Numbered from the stretch's first letter, positions 6,763 to 14,002 are shown. The stretch is DNA of 16,519 bases from CBDULX01 sp965368175 (GCA_965368175.1 CBDULX010000049.1:1-16519); one strand, 5' to 3'. The notes: generated by a model from the letters alone, not told the origin. Numbers and translations: made by a program.

Positions 6763-7649
6763 GCCAAGACCTGGAACTAATACAACAACAGGATTACTGG
6801 CTTGGCCGCTTTAATGCCATGGCATGCCCCTGCGAAGTTCTTATATCCACTACCGATAAAAACATCGCCGAAAAAGCTTTATCAATCGCTTCTACAGAAG
6901 CCTGGCGCATTGAACAAAAATTAAGCCGCTATCGCGATGACAATATTATATTTAAGATAAATCACGCAAAAGGCACAATGATTGAAGTGGACGATGAAAC
7001 AGCCAACATGCTGGATTTCGCCGATCAATGTTATCAACTGAGTGATCATAAATTTGATATTACATCCGGTGCGCTTAGAAAATTATGGACTTTCGATGGC
7101 AGCGATCGTATTCCTGAGCAATCACAAATCGACCAGATTATGCAGCATATTGGCTGGGACAAGGTGAGCTGGCAAAAACCACTTATCACATTGCAGGCTG
7201 GCATGGAAATCGATTTCGGCGGTATTGGCAAAGAATACGCCGTAGACCAGTCTGCGCAACTTATACATAAAGCCACTCATGAACCCGTTCTGGTTAACTA
7301 CGGTGGAGATATTTTCGCAACGGCTCCCCGAAAACCAGATACAGCCTGGGTGATAGGTGTTGATGATCCGAAACATACCGGTGAGAATGCAATAGGAAAA
7401 ATACAGCTTTTTCAGGGCGGCCTCGCCACCAGTGGTGATGCACGACGGTTTTTACTCAAAGATGGTATACGTTACAGCCATATCCTTGACCCTGAAAGCG
7501 GCTGGCCTATTGCCAATGCGCCACGCGCAGTAACAGTAGTTGCCAATAGCTGTCTGGAAGCCGGTATGTTGGCGACCTTTGCAATTTTACATGGTGACAA
7601 GGCCAAAGAATTCCTGGAACAGCAGAAGGTTCAATACTGGTGTGAATGA
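6759..7649 (+). CDS. apbE: FAD:protein FMN transferase, divergent ApbE family
   Basis: 296 residues. ApbE proteins attach FMN from FAD covalently to a Ser/Thr of target flavoproteins, with Mg2+. Visible motifs: RFNAMACPCEVLI at 17-29 (usual form has MGT), IEQKLSRYRDDNIIFKIN at 51-68, FDITSGALRKLW at 99-110, DFGGIGKEYAVD at 152-163, LVNYGGD at 178-184, LATSGDARR at 222-230 and SHILDPESGWP at 240-250. In the C-terminal metal motif, normally ADAL.TA, I read EAGMLATFA (268-276), so the usual Mg-binding Asp seems to be Gly270. No signal peptide or lipobox is seen, so a cytoplasmic location is inferred. It overlaps the thioredoxin gene by four bases. TlpA-ApbE pairs elsewhere are often followed by DUF4266 and DUF3570 genes, but neither is here. 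Family call firm, activity less so. Confidence 0.9.
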   Translation: MSQDLELIQQQDYWLGRFNAMACPCEVLISTTDKNIAEKALSIASTEAWRIEQKLSRYRDDNIIFKINHAKGTMIEVDDETANMLDFADQCYQLSDHKFDITSGALRKLWTFDGSDRIPEQSQIDQIMQHIGWDKVSWQKPLITLQAGMEIDFGGIGKEYAVDQSAQLIHKATHEPVLVNYGGDIFATAPRKPDTAWVIGVDDPKHTGENAIGKIQLFQGGLATSGDARRFLLKDGIRYSHILDPESGWPIANAPRAVTVVANSCLEAGMLATFAILHGDKAKEFLEQQKVQYWCE

Positions 7650-7663
7650 TACTTAAAAGCATG

Positions 7664-7774
7664 AGTCCGCAAATGAACGCGAATAAACGCAAATAAAACT
7701 TAAAGCCTCTATTTATTGTACGACGCAGGCGTACAATTCAAACATTAGCGTTAATTTGCGTTCATTTGCGGACT
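7664..7774. repeat. Long palindromic repeat element between convergent genes
   Basis: The outer arms AGTCCGCAAATGAACGC (7664-7680) and its exact reverse complement (7758-7774) form a perfect 17-bp inverted repeat; similarity continues inward imperfectly for about 16 bp (ACGCAAAT against ACGCTAAT). In the centre a second perfect palindrome, ATTGTACG (7715-7722) / CGTACAAT (7730-7737), has a 7-base loop. The unit resembles extragenic palindromic or MITE-type repeats. It fills nearly the whole gap between the convergent apbE and hslR stops, so it may act as a two-way terminator, though there is no clean T-tract. Confidence 0.75.
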
Positions 7775-7776
7775 AA

Positions 7777-8175
7777 TTAATCAGCTGTATTTTTTCTCTG
7801 AAACCGAACGATTTGACGTCTGTCTTTTTTATTAGGTCGCTTAATCCTTTGCTCACCTGACATATTCTGCTTCATCAGTTCTGCTTTGGCTTCTCGTTGT
7901 TTGATACTTTGCTCTGTTTCAAGATATAAAAGCACTGCTTCACTGGCTGGTCGTCTCTGTTTATTGATTCCCTGAATAACCACTTCCATTACCTGATAAC
8001 CTCGGGTAATAGTTAAACTGTCGCCTGGTTTCACACTACGTCCAGCCTTGCATCTTTCTCCATTGAGATGCACTTTACCACCACTAACTGCCTCTGTTGC
8101 CAGAGCCCTGGTTTTATAAAACCTCGCTGCCCACAGCCATTTATCCAGCCGTAATTTTTCCAGCTCGTTTTCCAT
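7777..8175 (-). CDS. hslR: Heat shock protein 15, ribosome-associated S4-domain protein (HslR)
   Basis: Binds 50S subunits carrying a blocked nascent chain and helps recycle them. From the ATG at 8175 it has 132 residues, against 133 in E. coli. The S4 RNA-binding domain is near the N-terminus: RLDKWLWAARFYKTRALATEAV at 9-30 and GGKVHLNGERCKAGRSVKPGD at 32-52, then the family segment INKQRRPASEAVLLY at 70-84 and a basic C-terminal tail (RPNKKDRRQIVRF). A longer frame to a TTG at 8208 exists but only adds sequence overlapping the upstream gene. One base separates the upstream stop from this ATG (TGA-A-ATG), so translation is likely coupled to the FecR-domain gene. I found no obvious heat-shock promoter right before it. 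Confidence 0.95.
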   Translation of the reverse strand: MENELEKLRLDKWLWAARFYKTRALATEAVSGGKVHLNGERCKAGRSVKPGDSLTITRGYQVMEVVIQGINKQRRPASEAVLLYLETEQSIKQREAKAELMKQNMSGEQRIKRPNKKDRRQIVRFQRKNTAD

Positions 8176-8176
8176 T

Positions 8177-9157
8177 TCAAACTGCCGCAGCAAGCAACAA
8201 TAACCCAATCAGCCACCAGTACCAGCTACTCTGACTATAGCCAAATACTGCATCATCCGCTTTAATGGCATGTGGTTCATTATTTTTACTTTTTATTATG
8301 GCCGCATTACCGGCGGTTAATGAATGCACTCCTGAGTTATTTGCCAGATCCACTGTGCCCACATCCACTCTTACGAACAGACCATCACTGTCCACATCGA
8401 TCGTACCGTCACAACCATGGGACTGCATGACTCGTAATGCATATTGAGTACCTCTTACCCCAACTGTGGCCATGGGTGTACGCATTTTGTAAACATCATT
8501 TGCCAGTTTACCGATACTCCCGGTTAATTTCCGCAAACTGCCCTTGATTAAATACAACACACTATGATTACCTGTACGCATTAAACTATAATCTTCAATC
8601 AGCATTTCACTGTTACATCGTAAATCAATTTGCGCATCGTCGATCATGTTTAAACGTATAAAGCCATCCGCACCGGTAAACAAACGATCACCGACAAATA
8701 CTTCACTACCTGTGGTTAAATTCCGTTTTTTCTTTTTTTCTGATATCGCAAAAACATTACCACGAACTTCAGTAATTTGCCCCACCGCGTCAACACCTGA
8801 ATACAGCCCTGCAGTATTAATAAAGTCGGAGCCCATCGATGGCAGCTCAATACGCGCACCTATGCGGATTTGTGAAAGGTTTCCATTGTAAAATGCATCT
8901 GGATTGGTTTTTAATATTTCCTGTGCAATCGCTGGCCACCGCTTCTTCTGTGTAGGATACAAAACTTTTATAATACTGAAAATTGTTTGCTCGGGCTGTA
9001 CATATAGAAATCGTTTTTCAACCTTGAACGGGTTGGACTCGGCCATGGACAGGCCAGTGTAAAAGGCCAATAACATAAGTAAAATAAATCCTTGCCCTAA
9101 ACCGCGAGCGATTGAATTATCAGCCAGCCCTGCACTTGAATTACTATTAATTATCAT
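8177..9157 (-). CDS. LysM/FimV-like and FecR-domain membrane protein
   Basis: 326 residues; function unknown. Layout: a hydrophobic N-terminal segment (FILLMLLAFYTGLSMA, 24-39) that is a signal peptide or anchor; a LysM/FimV-like region at about 52-106 with NPDAFYNGNLSQIRIGARIELP, strongly reminiscent of the FimV N-terminus; a FecR domain at about 125-290 with VGQITEVRGNVF and the hallmark RTPMATVGVRGTQYAL (226-241); and a C-terminal membrane helix WYWWLIGLLLLAAAV ending at the stop. A peptidoglycan-binding, inner-membrane-anchored periplasmic protein is inferred. FecR domains usually pair with an ECF sigma factor and TonB receptor, or in this LysM-FecR form with a CHASE2 cyclase/kinase; none of these is in the window. 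The gene is coupled to hslR downstream. Only a weak AAGAAAA precedes the ATG. Confidence 0.82.
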   Translation of the reverse strand: MIINSNSSAGLADNSIARGLGQGFILLMLLAFYTGLSMAESNPFKVEKRFLYVQPEQTIFSIIKVLYPTQKKRWPAIAQEILKTNPDAFYNGNLSQIRIGARIELPSMGSDFINTAGLYSGVDAVGQITEVRGNVFAISEKKKKRNLTTGSEVFVGDRLFTGADGFIRLNMIDDAQIDLRCNSEMLIEDYSLMRTGNHSVLYLIKGSLRKLTGSIGKLANDVYKMRTPMATVGVRGTQYALRVMQSHGCDGTIDVDSDGLFVRVDVGTVDLANNSGVHSLTAGNAAIIKSKNNEPHAIKADDAVFGYSQSSWYWWLIGLLLLAAAV

Positions 9158-9228
9158 TTACTTATTTTCTTAAAAAAAGAACAATCGAGGTGCTCTCAAC
9201 GCTACGTCAAAATCCCGGAATAAGCAAT

Positions 9229-9262
9229 AAAAAAGGGCATGGTTTTCACCATACCCTTTTTT
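9229..9262 (-). terminator. Intrinsic terminator after htpG (symmetrical)
   Basis: Stem AAAAAAGGG-C-ATGGT / ACCAT-A-CCCTTTTTT with a TTTC loop and a single C/A mismatch. It begins 24 bp beyond the htpG stop. T-runs lie on both sides, so it could work on either strand. It isolates htpG from the FecR-domain gene, which therefore needs its own promoter in 9158-9228; a TTGACG can be seen there on the minus strand, but its partner -10 is poor. Confidence 0.9.
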
Positions 9263-9285
9263 TAAAGCAGCCTGAACAAAGCAGC

Positions 9286-11175
9286 TTATTTAAGCATCTG
9301 GTTAACCCGTTTCACATAGTCTGCCGGATCTTTCAGCTGGCCACCTTCTGCCAGCATGGCCTGGTCAAACAGAATATTAGACCAGTTCTCAAGCAGTGCT
9401 TCATCTGACATATCCTTCAACTGACTGACCAGTTCATGCGCCGGATTCAATTCAAGAATCGGTTTACTCATTGGCATTTCGTGACCAGCCGCCTTCATGA
9501 TCTGCTGCATTTGCAGTCCCATATCATGTTCGTCCATTACCAGGCAGGAGGGTGAATCGGTTAAACGGTGTGTCAGACGTACATCTTTTGCTTTATCACC
9601 CAGGATGGCTTTGATTTTCTCAACCACTTCCTTGAAGTCACCTTCAGCCTGCTCTTTAACCTTCTTATCGGCTTCATCTTCGATATCACCCAGATCCAGA
9701 TCACCCCTGGCCACCGAGTGCAATTTTTTGCCTTCGTATTCCTTCAGATGCTCGACCAGCCATTCATCGACCCGATCCCCCATCAGCAATACTTCTATAC
9801 CCTTGCGACGGAATACTTCCAGGTGTGGACTGTTCATGGCCGCTGCATGGGTATCAGCCGTGATGTAATAGATGGTTTCCTGGCCATCTTTCATACGACC
9901 GATATAGTCATCCAGTGATACATTCTGATCTTCAGAATCGGTCTGGGTCGAACTGAAACGTAGCAGTTTGGCAACCTTCTCCTTGTTGGCAAAATCTTCG
10001 ATGGGACCTTCTTTCATAACTCGTCCGAAGGCCTTCCAGAATTCTGCATATTGCTCCTGATCATTCTTCGCCATGGTTTCTAACATACCCAGCACTTTCT
10101 TCACCGAGGCGCTGCGAATTTTGTCGATCATCCGATTATGCTGCAGAATTTCACGGGATACATTCAATGGCAGGTCATCGGAGTCGACAATACCACGAAT
10201 AAAACGCAGGTAGTTTGGCATCAGATGCTCGGTTTCATCCATGATGAATACCCGTTTTACATAGAGCTTGATACCCTGCTTACGTTCACGATCATAGAGG
10301 TCATAGGGGGCATGTTTGGGAATGTAAAGCAATGATGTGTAAGACGAACTGCCTTCCACCTGATTATGACTCCAGGCCATCGGCTCTTCAAAATCATGGG
10401 CAATGTGTTTGTAAAATTCTTTATATTCCTCATCCTTGATATCTTTTTTCGCGCGTGCCCAGAGAGCAGAAGCTTTATTAACTACTTCATCTTCCTCGGA
10501 GGCATCCTTGTCTTCTTCCCCCGCAGCCTCTTTTTTCATATAGATAGGCAGTGAAATATGATCGGAATAGGTATGAATAATATTGCGTATCCGCCAGCCA
10601 TCGACAAACTCGAGCTCTTCATCACGGATATGCAGGATAATTTCCGTACCGCGCTGTTCACGCTCAATGGTTTCCAGTGTGAAACTACCTTCTCCATCAG
10701 ATTCCCAGCTTACTCCCTGCGCTGACGACAAACCTGCGCGACGAGTATTTACAATGACCTTGTCCGCGACGATAAACGAAGAATAGAAGCCAACGCCGAA
10801 CTGACCAATCATCTGAGCATCTTTGGCCTGGTCACCACTTAATGAGTCCATAAAGCGCCTGGTGCCGGAACTGGCGATAGTGCCTATATTTTCTACCAGC
10901 TCATCACGCGACATGCCAATGCCGTTATCAGTGATCGTAATGGTTTTGTTGTCTTTATCGAAGGCAACATGTATTTTCAGGTCTGGATCATTTTCATAAA
11001 AATCATCCTTACCCAGGGCCTCGAAACGCATTTTATCGCAGGCATCTGAGGCATTTGAGATTAGTTCACGTAGAAAAATTTCCTTGTTTGAGTACAAGGA
11101 ATGGATCATTAATTTCAGTAATTGTTTAACTTCTGTCTGAAATTCCAGGGTTTCTTTGTAGGCTTCTACCGTCAT
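9286..11175 (-). CDS. htpG: Hsp90-family molecular chaperone HtpG
   Basis: ATP-dependent cytoplasmic chaperone, 629 residues (E. coli 624). N-terminal GHKL ATPase: RELISNASDACDK with catalytic Glu37, ITDNGIGM with Asp83, SSGTRRF in the lid, GQFGVGFYSSFIVAD at 124-138, and GTEIILHI. The middle domain has YVKRVFIMDE, LRFIRGIVDSDDLPLNVSREILQ, containing the conserved catalytic-loop arginine. The C-terminal dimerisation domain runs to the end, without the eukaryotic MEEVD tail. An AGGAG site is six bases before the ATG. A near-consensus heat-shock promoter lies immediately upstream inside the end of ogt, and a strong terminator follows, so it is probably a single-gene heat-shock unit. Confidence 0.99.
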   Translation of the reverse strand: MTVEAYKETLEFQTEVKQLLKLMIHSLYSNKEIFLRELISNASDACDKMRFEALGKDDFYENDPDLKIHVAFDKDNKTITITDNGIGMSRDELVENIGTIASSGTRRFMDSLSGDQAKDAQMIGQFGVGFYSSFIVADKVIVNTRRAGLSSAQGVSWESDGEGSFTLETIEREQRGTEIILHIRDEELEFVDGWRIRNIIHTYSDHISLPIYMKKEAAGEEDKDASEEDEVVNKASALWARAKKDIKDEEYKEFYKHIAHDFEEPMAWSHNQVEGSSSYTSLLYIPKHAPYDLYDRERKQGIKLYVKRVFIMDETEHLMPNYLRFIRGIVDSDDLPLNVSREILQHNRMIDKIRSASVKKVLGMLETMAKNDQEQYAEFWKAFGRVMKEGPIEDFANKEKVAKLLRFSSTQTDSEDQNVSLDDYIGRMKDGQETIYYITADTHAAAMNSPHLEVFRRKGIEVLLMGDRVDEWLVEHLKEYEGKKLHSVARGDLDLGDIEDEADKKVKEQAEGDFKEVVEKIKAILGDKAKDVRLTHRLTDSPSCLVMDEHDMGLQMQQIMKAAGHEMPMSKPILELNPAHELVSQLKDMSDEALLENWSNILFDQAMLAEGGQLKDPADYVKRVNQMLK

Positions 11176-11204
11176 TTCTCGCTCCTAAAAATTGATTGCT
11201 AGAC

Positions 11205-11232
11205 ATGTGGGGCAGGATCAGTGAATTTCAAC
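11205..11232 (-). promoter_or_regulatory. Sigma-32 (heat-shock) promoter of htpG
   Basis: On the minus strand GTTGAAA (-35, hexamer at 11227-11232) is followed after 14 bases by CCCCACAT (-10, 11205-11212). The heat-shock consensus is CTTGAAA, 11-16 bases, CCCCATNT. The -35 box is made from the last codons of ogt (Val-Glu-Ile-His-stop). Predicted transcription would begin about 20-25 bp before the htpG ATG. The match and position are seen in the sequence; use by sigma-32 is inference. Confidence 0.8.
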
Positions 11233-11685
11233 CCCTTCGTGGCTCAATAATCGTTGTTTCAGCGCCAGTTGTGCACCTTCAGTCTGACCGGCGAATCCAC
11301 CCAGGCCGGATTTTGCCACGACTCGGTGGCAGGGTATCAATAAGGGAATGGGGTTTCTGCGGCAGGCATTGCCCACTGCCCGGGCGGAGCTGCGAAGTTG
11401 ATGCGCCAGCTCACCGTAACTTCGCACCTCTCCCGCGGGTATCTTGCTCAGGGCTTGCCACACTCGCTGCTGGAACTCTGTACCCGCAGGTTTGAGTGGC
11501 AAATCAAAAACTTGCTGAGCGTTCTGGCAATATTTCTGTAACTGCAACAGGGCTCGTTGCTCCAGCTCGCCCAATGTTGCTATGGCTATATCTGCCCTGA
11601 AAACAAAATCGGCTTCCACTATGACACCTGCCCGGGTCTGCAATTTGAGATTAACCAGTGATGATTGAAAATAAAACTCAGTCAT
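11218..11685 (-). CDS. ogt: Methylated-DNA-[protein]-cysteine S-methyltransferase
   Basis: Suicide repair protein that removes methyl groups from O6-methylguanine (and O4-methylthymine) onto its own cysteine. 155 residues, the size of the stand-alone Ogt/MGMT type without an Ada regulatory domain. The C-terminal domain is complete: GTEFQQRVWQALSKIPAGEVRSYGELA at 68-94 (helix-turn-helix and tyrosine), RAVGNACRRNPIPLLIPCHRVV at 102-123 with the RAVG arginine finger and acceptor Cys119, and GLGGFAG. The N-terminal domain is weakly conserved, as usual. Its ATG overlaps the stop of the upstream repeat-protein gene (ATGA), so the two are probably co-translated. Its 3' end carries the htpG promoter. 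Confidence 0.96.
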   Translation of the reverse strand: MTEFYFQSSLVNLKLQTRAGVIVEADFVFRADIAIATLGELEQRALLQLQKYCQNAQQVFDLPLKPAGTEFQQRVWQALSKIPAGEVRSYGELAHQLRSSARAVGNACRRNPIPLLIPCHRVVAKSGLGGFAGQTEGAQLALKQRLLSHEGVEIH

Positions 11686-13589
11686 CGCCCCACCCCCTCC
11701 ATGAGGGATGGCTGACTGGACTGTGCGCTGGTTTGACTGTTCAGTGGTAGCTTGTTCTTTCGTAGCTGGAGTTGCTGTAGCCGCTGCTGAATAATGGCCT
11801 TGCGTGCGTTATTAGCGGTATATCGCAGGAGCTTCATGTACTGACGTCGAGCATCATTGAGTAAATTGGCCTGCTCCATAGATTCAGCAGCCCTGAAACT
11901 GGCGGTATGAAACCAGGGGTCGATTATGTCATCCAGTGGTCGTGAGGAGATCAGAAATAGATAGGCAGCCTGCTCATAGTTGCCCATCGCCTGCATAGAC
12001 TCTGCGCGCCAGAAAATAATTTCCCGCTGCACTTTTGGGCTTAATGGGTAGGCCTGCAACTTGTCAAATAACTGCAGTGCGCGGCGGTGTTCTTCCACAT
12101 TCTGGAAATCGAACACTACCTGCATGAAGGGGTCGAGTTCTTTAGTTTCAAGGCTATCGCGGGTTTTAAGCAAACCATTGAGTACGGCTTCACCCTCATC
12201 GTATTGCCCTCCCAGAATCATCACCCGGGCACGTCGCAGGTTCCAGCCAAACTGATCTTCCCCCTCCGGTGGCTGCTCCAGTTTTTCCATAATACGGGCA
12301 GCGGATTTAAGATCGGCTCGAGACAGAGCATAATCCACCAGCTGATAGCGGACATTGCGCGGGACTGTGGTCAGATCACTGAAGCGCTGACTGCCCATGA
12401 ACAGGCGATGCACCAGGTCGAGCCCTTCATAGTGTTTTTCCAGTACCGCCACCAGTTTCGTGAAGGCCTTATCACGCAGGTCTTTTTCAAGACTGTTAAA
12501 AGCCAGCACGGTATACAGGCCCCGAGCCTGATAGGTTTTATGCTTTTCCCTGCTGGCTTTGTTAAACCAGGTCTCGTCATCACCTCTCAACAGCTGGCGC
12601 TTGTTGGCAATGTGTAAACCGTAATTTTCATAAGCCTGCCAGAGAGCATCGGCGGATACCTCACGTCGAAACCCGTCGAATACCGATTCCAGGGCCTGCA
12701 AATCATTCATCGACAATAAAAACTCCAGCGCCAGGATCTGTTGATAATAATTACTATCCCTGACCCCAGCCTGTAACAGCAAATACCAGTCCAGACGCAA
12801 CAGTCGGTTATCTTCAGCGTGCGCTTTCAACTGTGTTTTTACTCGCTTGCGCAATTCCCCTGCGGAAATCTGGCCGGCCTTTAAACGAGCCAGCTCCAGA
12901 AGGGCCACTGCCTCGGGTAAATCCTGTTTCTTCAGCAGCCTGATGGCTTCACTCACCCGCTCGGTACGCATCAATAGACGTGCCTGCAGGATATTCCATT
13001 GCATGCCGTCTTCATTGGGCAGGTTGCCATAATCCTGGGAATAGCGTTGCATAGCCCATTGCGCGTCCTGCACCTTGTCCTGGTTCAGATAACTGTGAAT
13101 AACCTGACGCCGCCACAGGGCGATGACATCCGTACTTACATACAGATCGGTATTCCACAGCTGCTGCTGCAGCATGGATAACGCCTTCTGTGGCTGATTG
13201 GACTGCAGATATGCGTCCACCTGCCGGGTTTTGAACCAGTTGATGTCAATTGATGAGGCAGATTTTTCCTTCAATAGAGGTATTTGTAAATCAATCCTGT
13301 TGATCAGATCATCCCATTGCTCCAGTCGTTGCAAAAGACGGATACGGATGTACTCCCATTGCAACCAGCGACTGAGTGTCTGCTCTGTCAATACGGGCTG
13401 ATCTTTGTCGATCATGCGCAAAGCCAGGCCAGGAATTCCCAGTACCAGTAATTCATCTATTTTTTCAGTATTAATAACCTGAGGCGCAGCCTGTGGCTCG
13501 GCTACAGAGGATGACGCATCGGCAGCCAGCAGCCAGAAAGGCAGCAGCAGGGAGAAAACCGGCAAAATACTTAATAGAGATCGAAACAT
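11682..13589 (-). CDS. Large periplasmic helical-repeat (TPR-like) protein, function unknown
   Basis: 635 residues, not recognised as a named protein. The N-terminus is a signal peptide: FRSLLSILPVFSLLLPFWLLAADA (2-25), then a low-complexity Ala/Ser/Gln stretch. The rest is almost all helix-forming, rich in Leu, Gln, Arg and Ala, with TPR-like pairs such as QAYLQSNQPQKALSMLQQQL and AESMQAMGNYEQAAYLFLIS. The last ~30 residues are polar and basic (LRKNKLPLNSQTSAQSSQ), looking disordered. A secreted scaffold or adaptor, perhaps for envelope assembly, is inferred; no catalytic motif is seen. It lies between the rplS terminator, only about 15 bp before its ATG, and ogt, which it overlaps by four bases. 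The start has TGGA upstream. Conceptually similar repeat proteins of this size occur as hypotheticals in gammaproteobacteria. Confidence 0.85.
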   Translation of the reverse strand: MFRSLLSILPVFSLLLPFWLLAADASSSVAEPQAAPQVINTEKIDELLVLGIPGLALRMIDKDQPVLTEQTLSRWLQWEYIRIRLLQRLEQWDDLINRIDLQIPLLKEKSASSIDINWFKTRQVDAYLQSNQPQKALSMLQQQLWNTDLYVSTDVIALWRRQVIHSYLNQDKVQDAQWAMQRYSQDYGNLPNEDGMQWNILQARLLMRTERVSEAIRLLKKQDLPEAVALLELARLKAGQISAGELRKRVKTQLKAHAEDNRLLRLDWYLLLQAGVRDSNYYQQILALEFLLSMNDLQALESVFDGFRREVSADALWQAYENYGLHIANKRQLLRGDDETWFNKASREKHKTYQARGLYTVLAFNSLEKDLRDKAFTKLVAVLEKHYEGLDLVHRLFMGSQRFSDLTTVPRNVRYQLVDYALSRADLKSAARIMEKLEQPPEGEDQFGWNLRRARVMILGGQYDEGEAVLNGLLKTRDSLETKELDPFMQVVFDFQNVEEHRRALQLFDKLQAYPLSPKVQREIIFWRAESMQAMGNYEQAAYLFLISSRPLDDIIDPWFHTASFRAAESMEQANLLNDARRQYMKLLRYTANNARKAIIQQRLQQLQLRKNKLPLNSQTSAQSSQPSLMEGVGR

Positions 13590-13603
13590 AAAATCCAGTC
13601 AAT

Positions 13604-13633
13604 AAAAAAAGGGCGCCAGAGGCACCCTTTTTT
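13604..13633 (-). terminator. Intrinsic terminator of the rpsP-rimM-trmD-rplS operon
   Basis: Stem GGGCGCC / GGCACCC with one C/A mismatch and an AGA loop, flanked by seven A's on the left and six T's on the right, so a good U-tract exists on the minus strand. It begins 24 bp after the rplS stop and ends about 15 bp before the start of the repeat-protein gene. Confidence 0.88.
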
Positions 13634-13657
13634 AAATCATGCTCAAAGAAAAAGCAA
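13629..13657 (-). promoter_or_regulatory. Possible promoter for the repeat-protein/ogt pair
   Basis: On the minus strand TTGCTT (13652-13657) and TAAAAA (13629-13634) are separated by 17 bases. Transcription would begin inside the terminator stem, so the transcript would lack the complete hairpin. Both boxes are only partial matches and the region is A/T-rich, so this may be chance. Confidence 0.3.
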
Positions 13658-14002
13658 TTAGAGCTTTTCTTTAATACGTGCAGCCTTACCAGTAAGACCA
13701 CGCAGAAAGTAAAGCTTGGCGCGACGAACTTTACCGCGACGTTTAACTTCGATCTCGCCGATCAGTGGGCTGTAGGTCTGAAAAACACGTTCAACGCCTT
13801 CACCGTTTGAAATTTTACGTACGGTAAAAGCCGAGTTCAGACCACGATTACGTTTTGCGATAACCACGCCTTCAAAAGCCTGTAAACGCTCGCGATCACC
13901 TTCTTTAACACGTACCTGAACAACGATAGTATCACCTGCCTGGAATGCAGGGATTTCCTTGCTCATCTGTTCCGCTTCAAGTTGTGCGATGATGTTACTC
14001 AT
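13658..14002 (-). CDS. rplS: 50S ribosomal protein L19
   Basis: Structural protein at the 30S-50S interface. From the ATG at 14002 it has 114 residues (E. coli 115), beginning MSNIIAQLEAEQM as in E. coli; the frame extends seven codons further to 14023 but that would add family-foreign residues overlapping trmD, and a TGGAG site sits seven bases before the chosen ATG. Conserved blocks: RLQAFEGVVIAKRNRG, SAFTVRKISNGEGVERVFQTYSP and VKRRGKVRRAKLYFLRGLTGKAARIKEKL. Last gene of the operon, 17 bp behind trmD, followed by a terminator. Confidence 0.99.
   Translation of the reverse strand: MSNIIAQLEAEQMSKEIPAFQAGDTIVVQVRVKEGDRERLQAFEGVVIAKRNRGLNSAFTVRKISNGEGVERVFQTYSPLIGEIEVKRRGKVRRAKLYFLRGLTGKAARIKEKL

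Noticed and set aside
8176..8208. Upstream TTG start for hslR at 8208
   Set aside because: The added residues overlap the FecR-domain gene and do not resemble the family; ATG 8175 gives the expected length.
9497..9918. Two plus-strand frames of about 116-123 codons
   Set aside because: Both are antisense to the highly conserved htpG and have Cys/Ser- or Phe/Ile-rich composition typical of shadow frames.
12087..12617. A 176-codon plus-strand open frame
   Set aside because: It is antisense to the periplasmic repeat-protein gene, whose frame has a signal peptide and tight coupling to ogt; no recognisable motif or ribosome-binding site supports the antisense frame.
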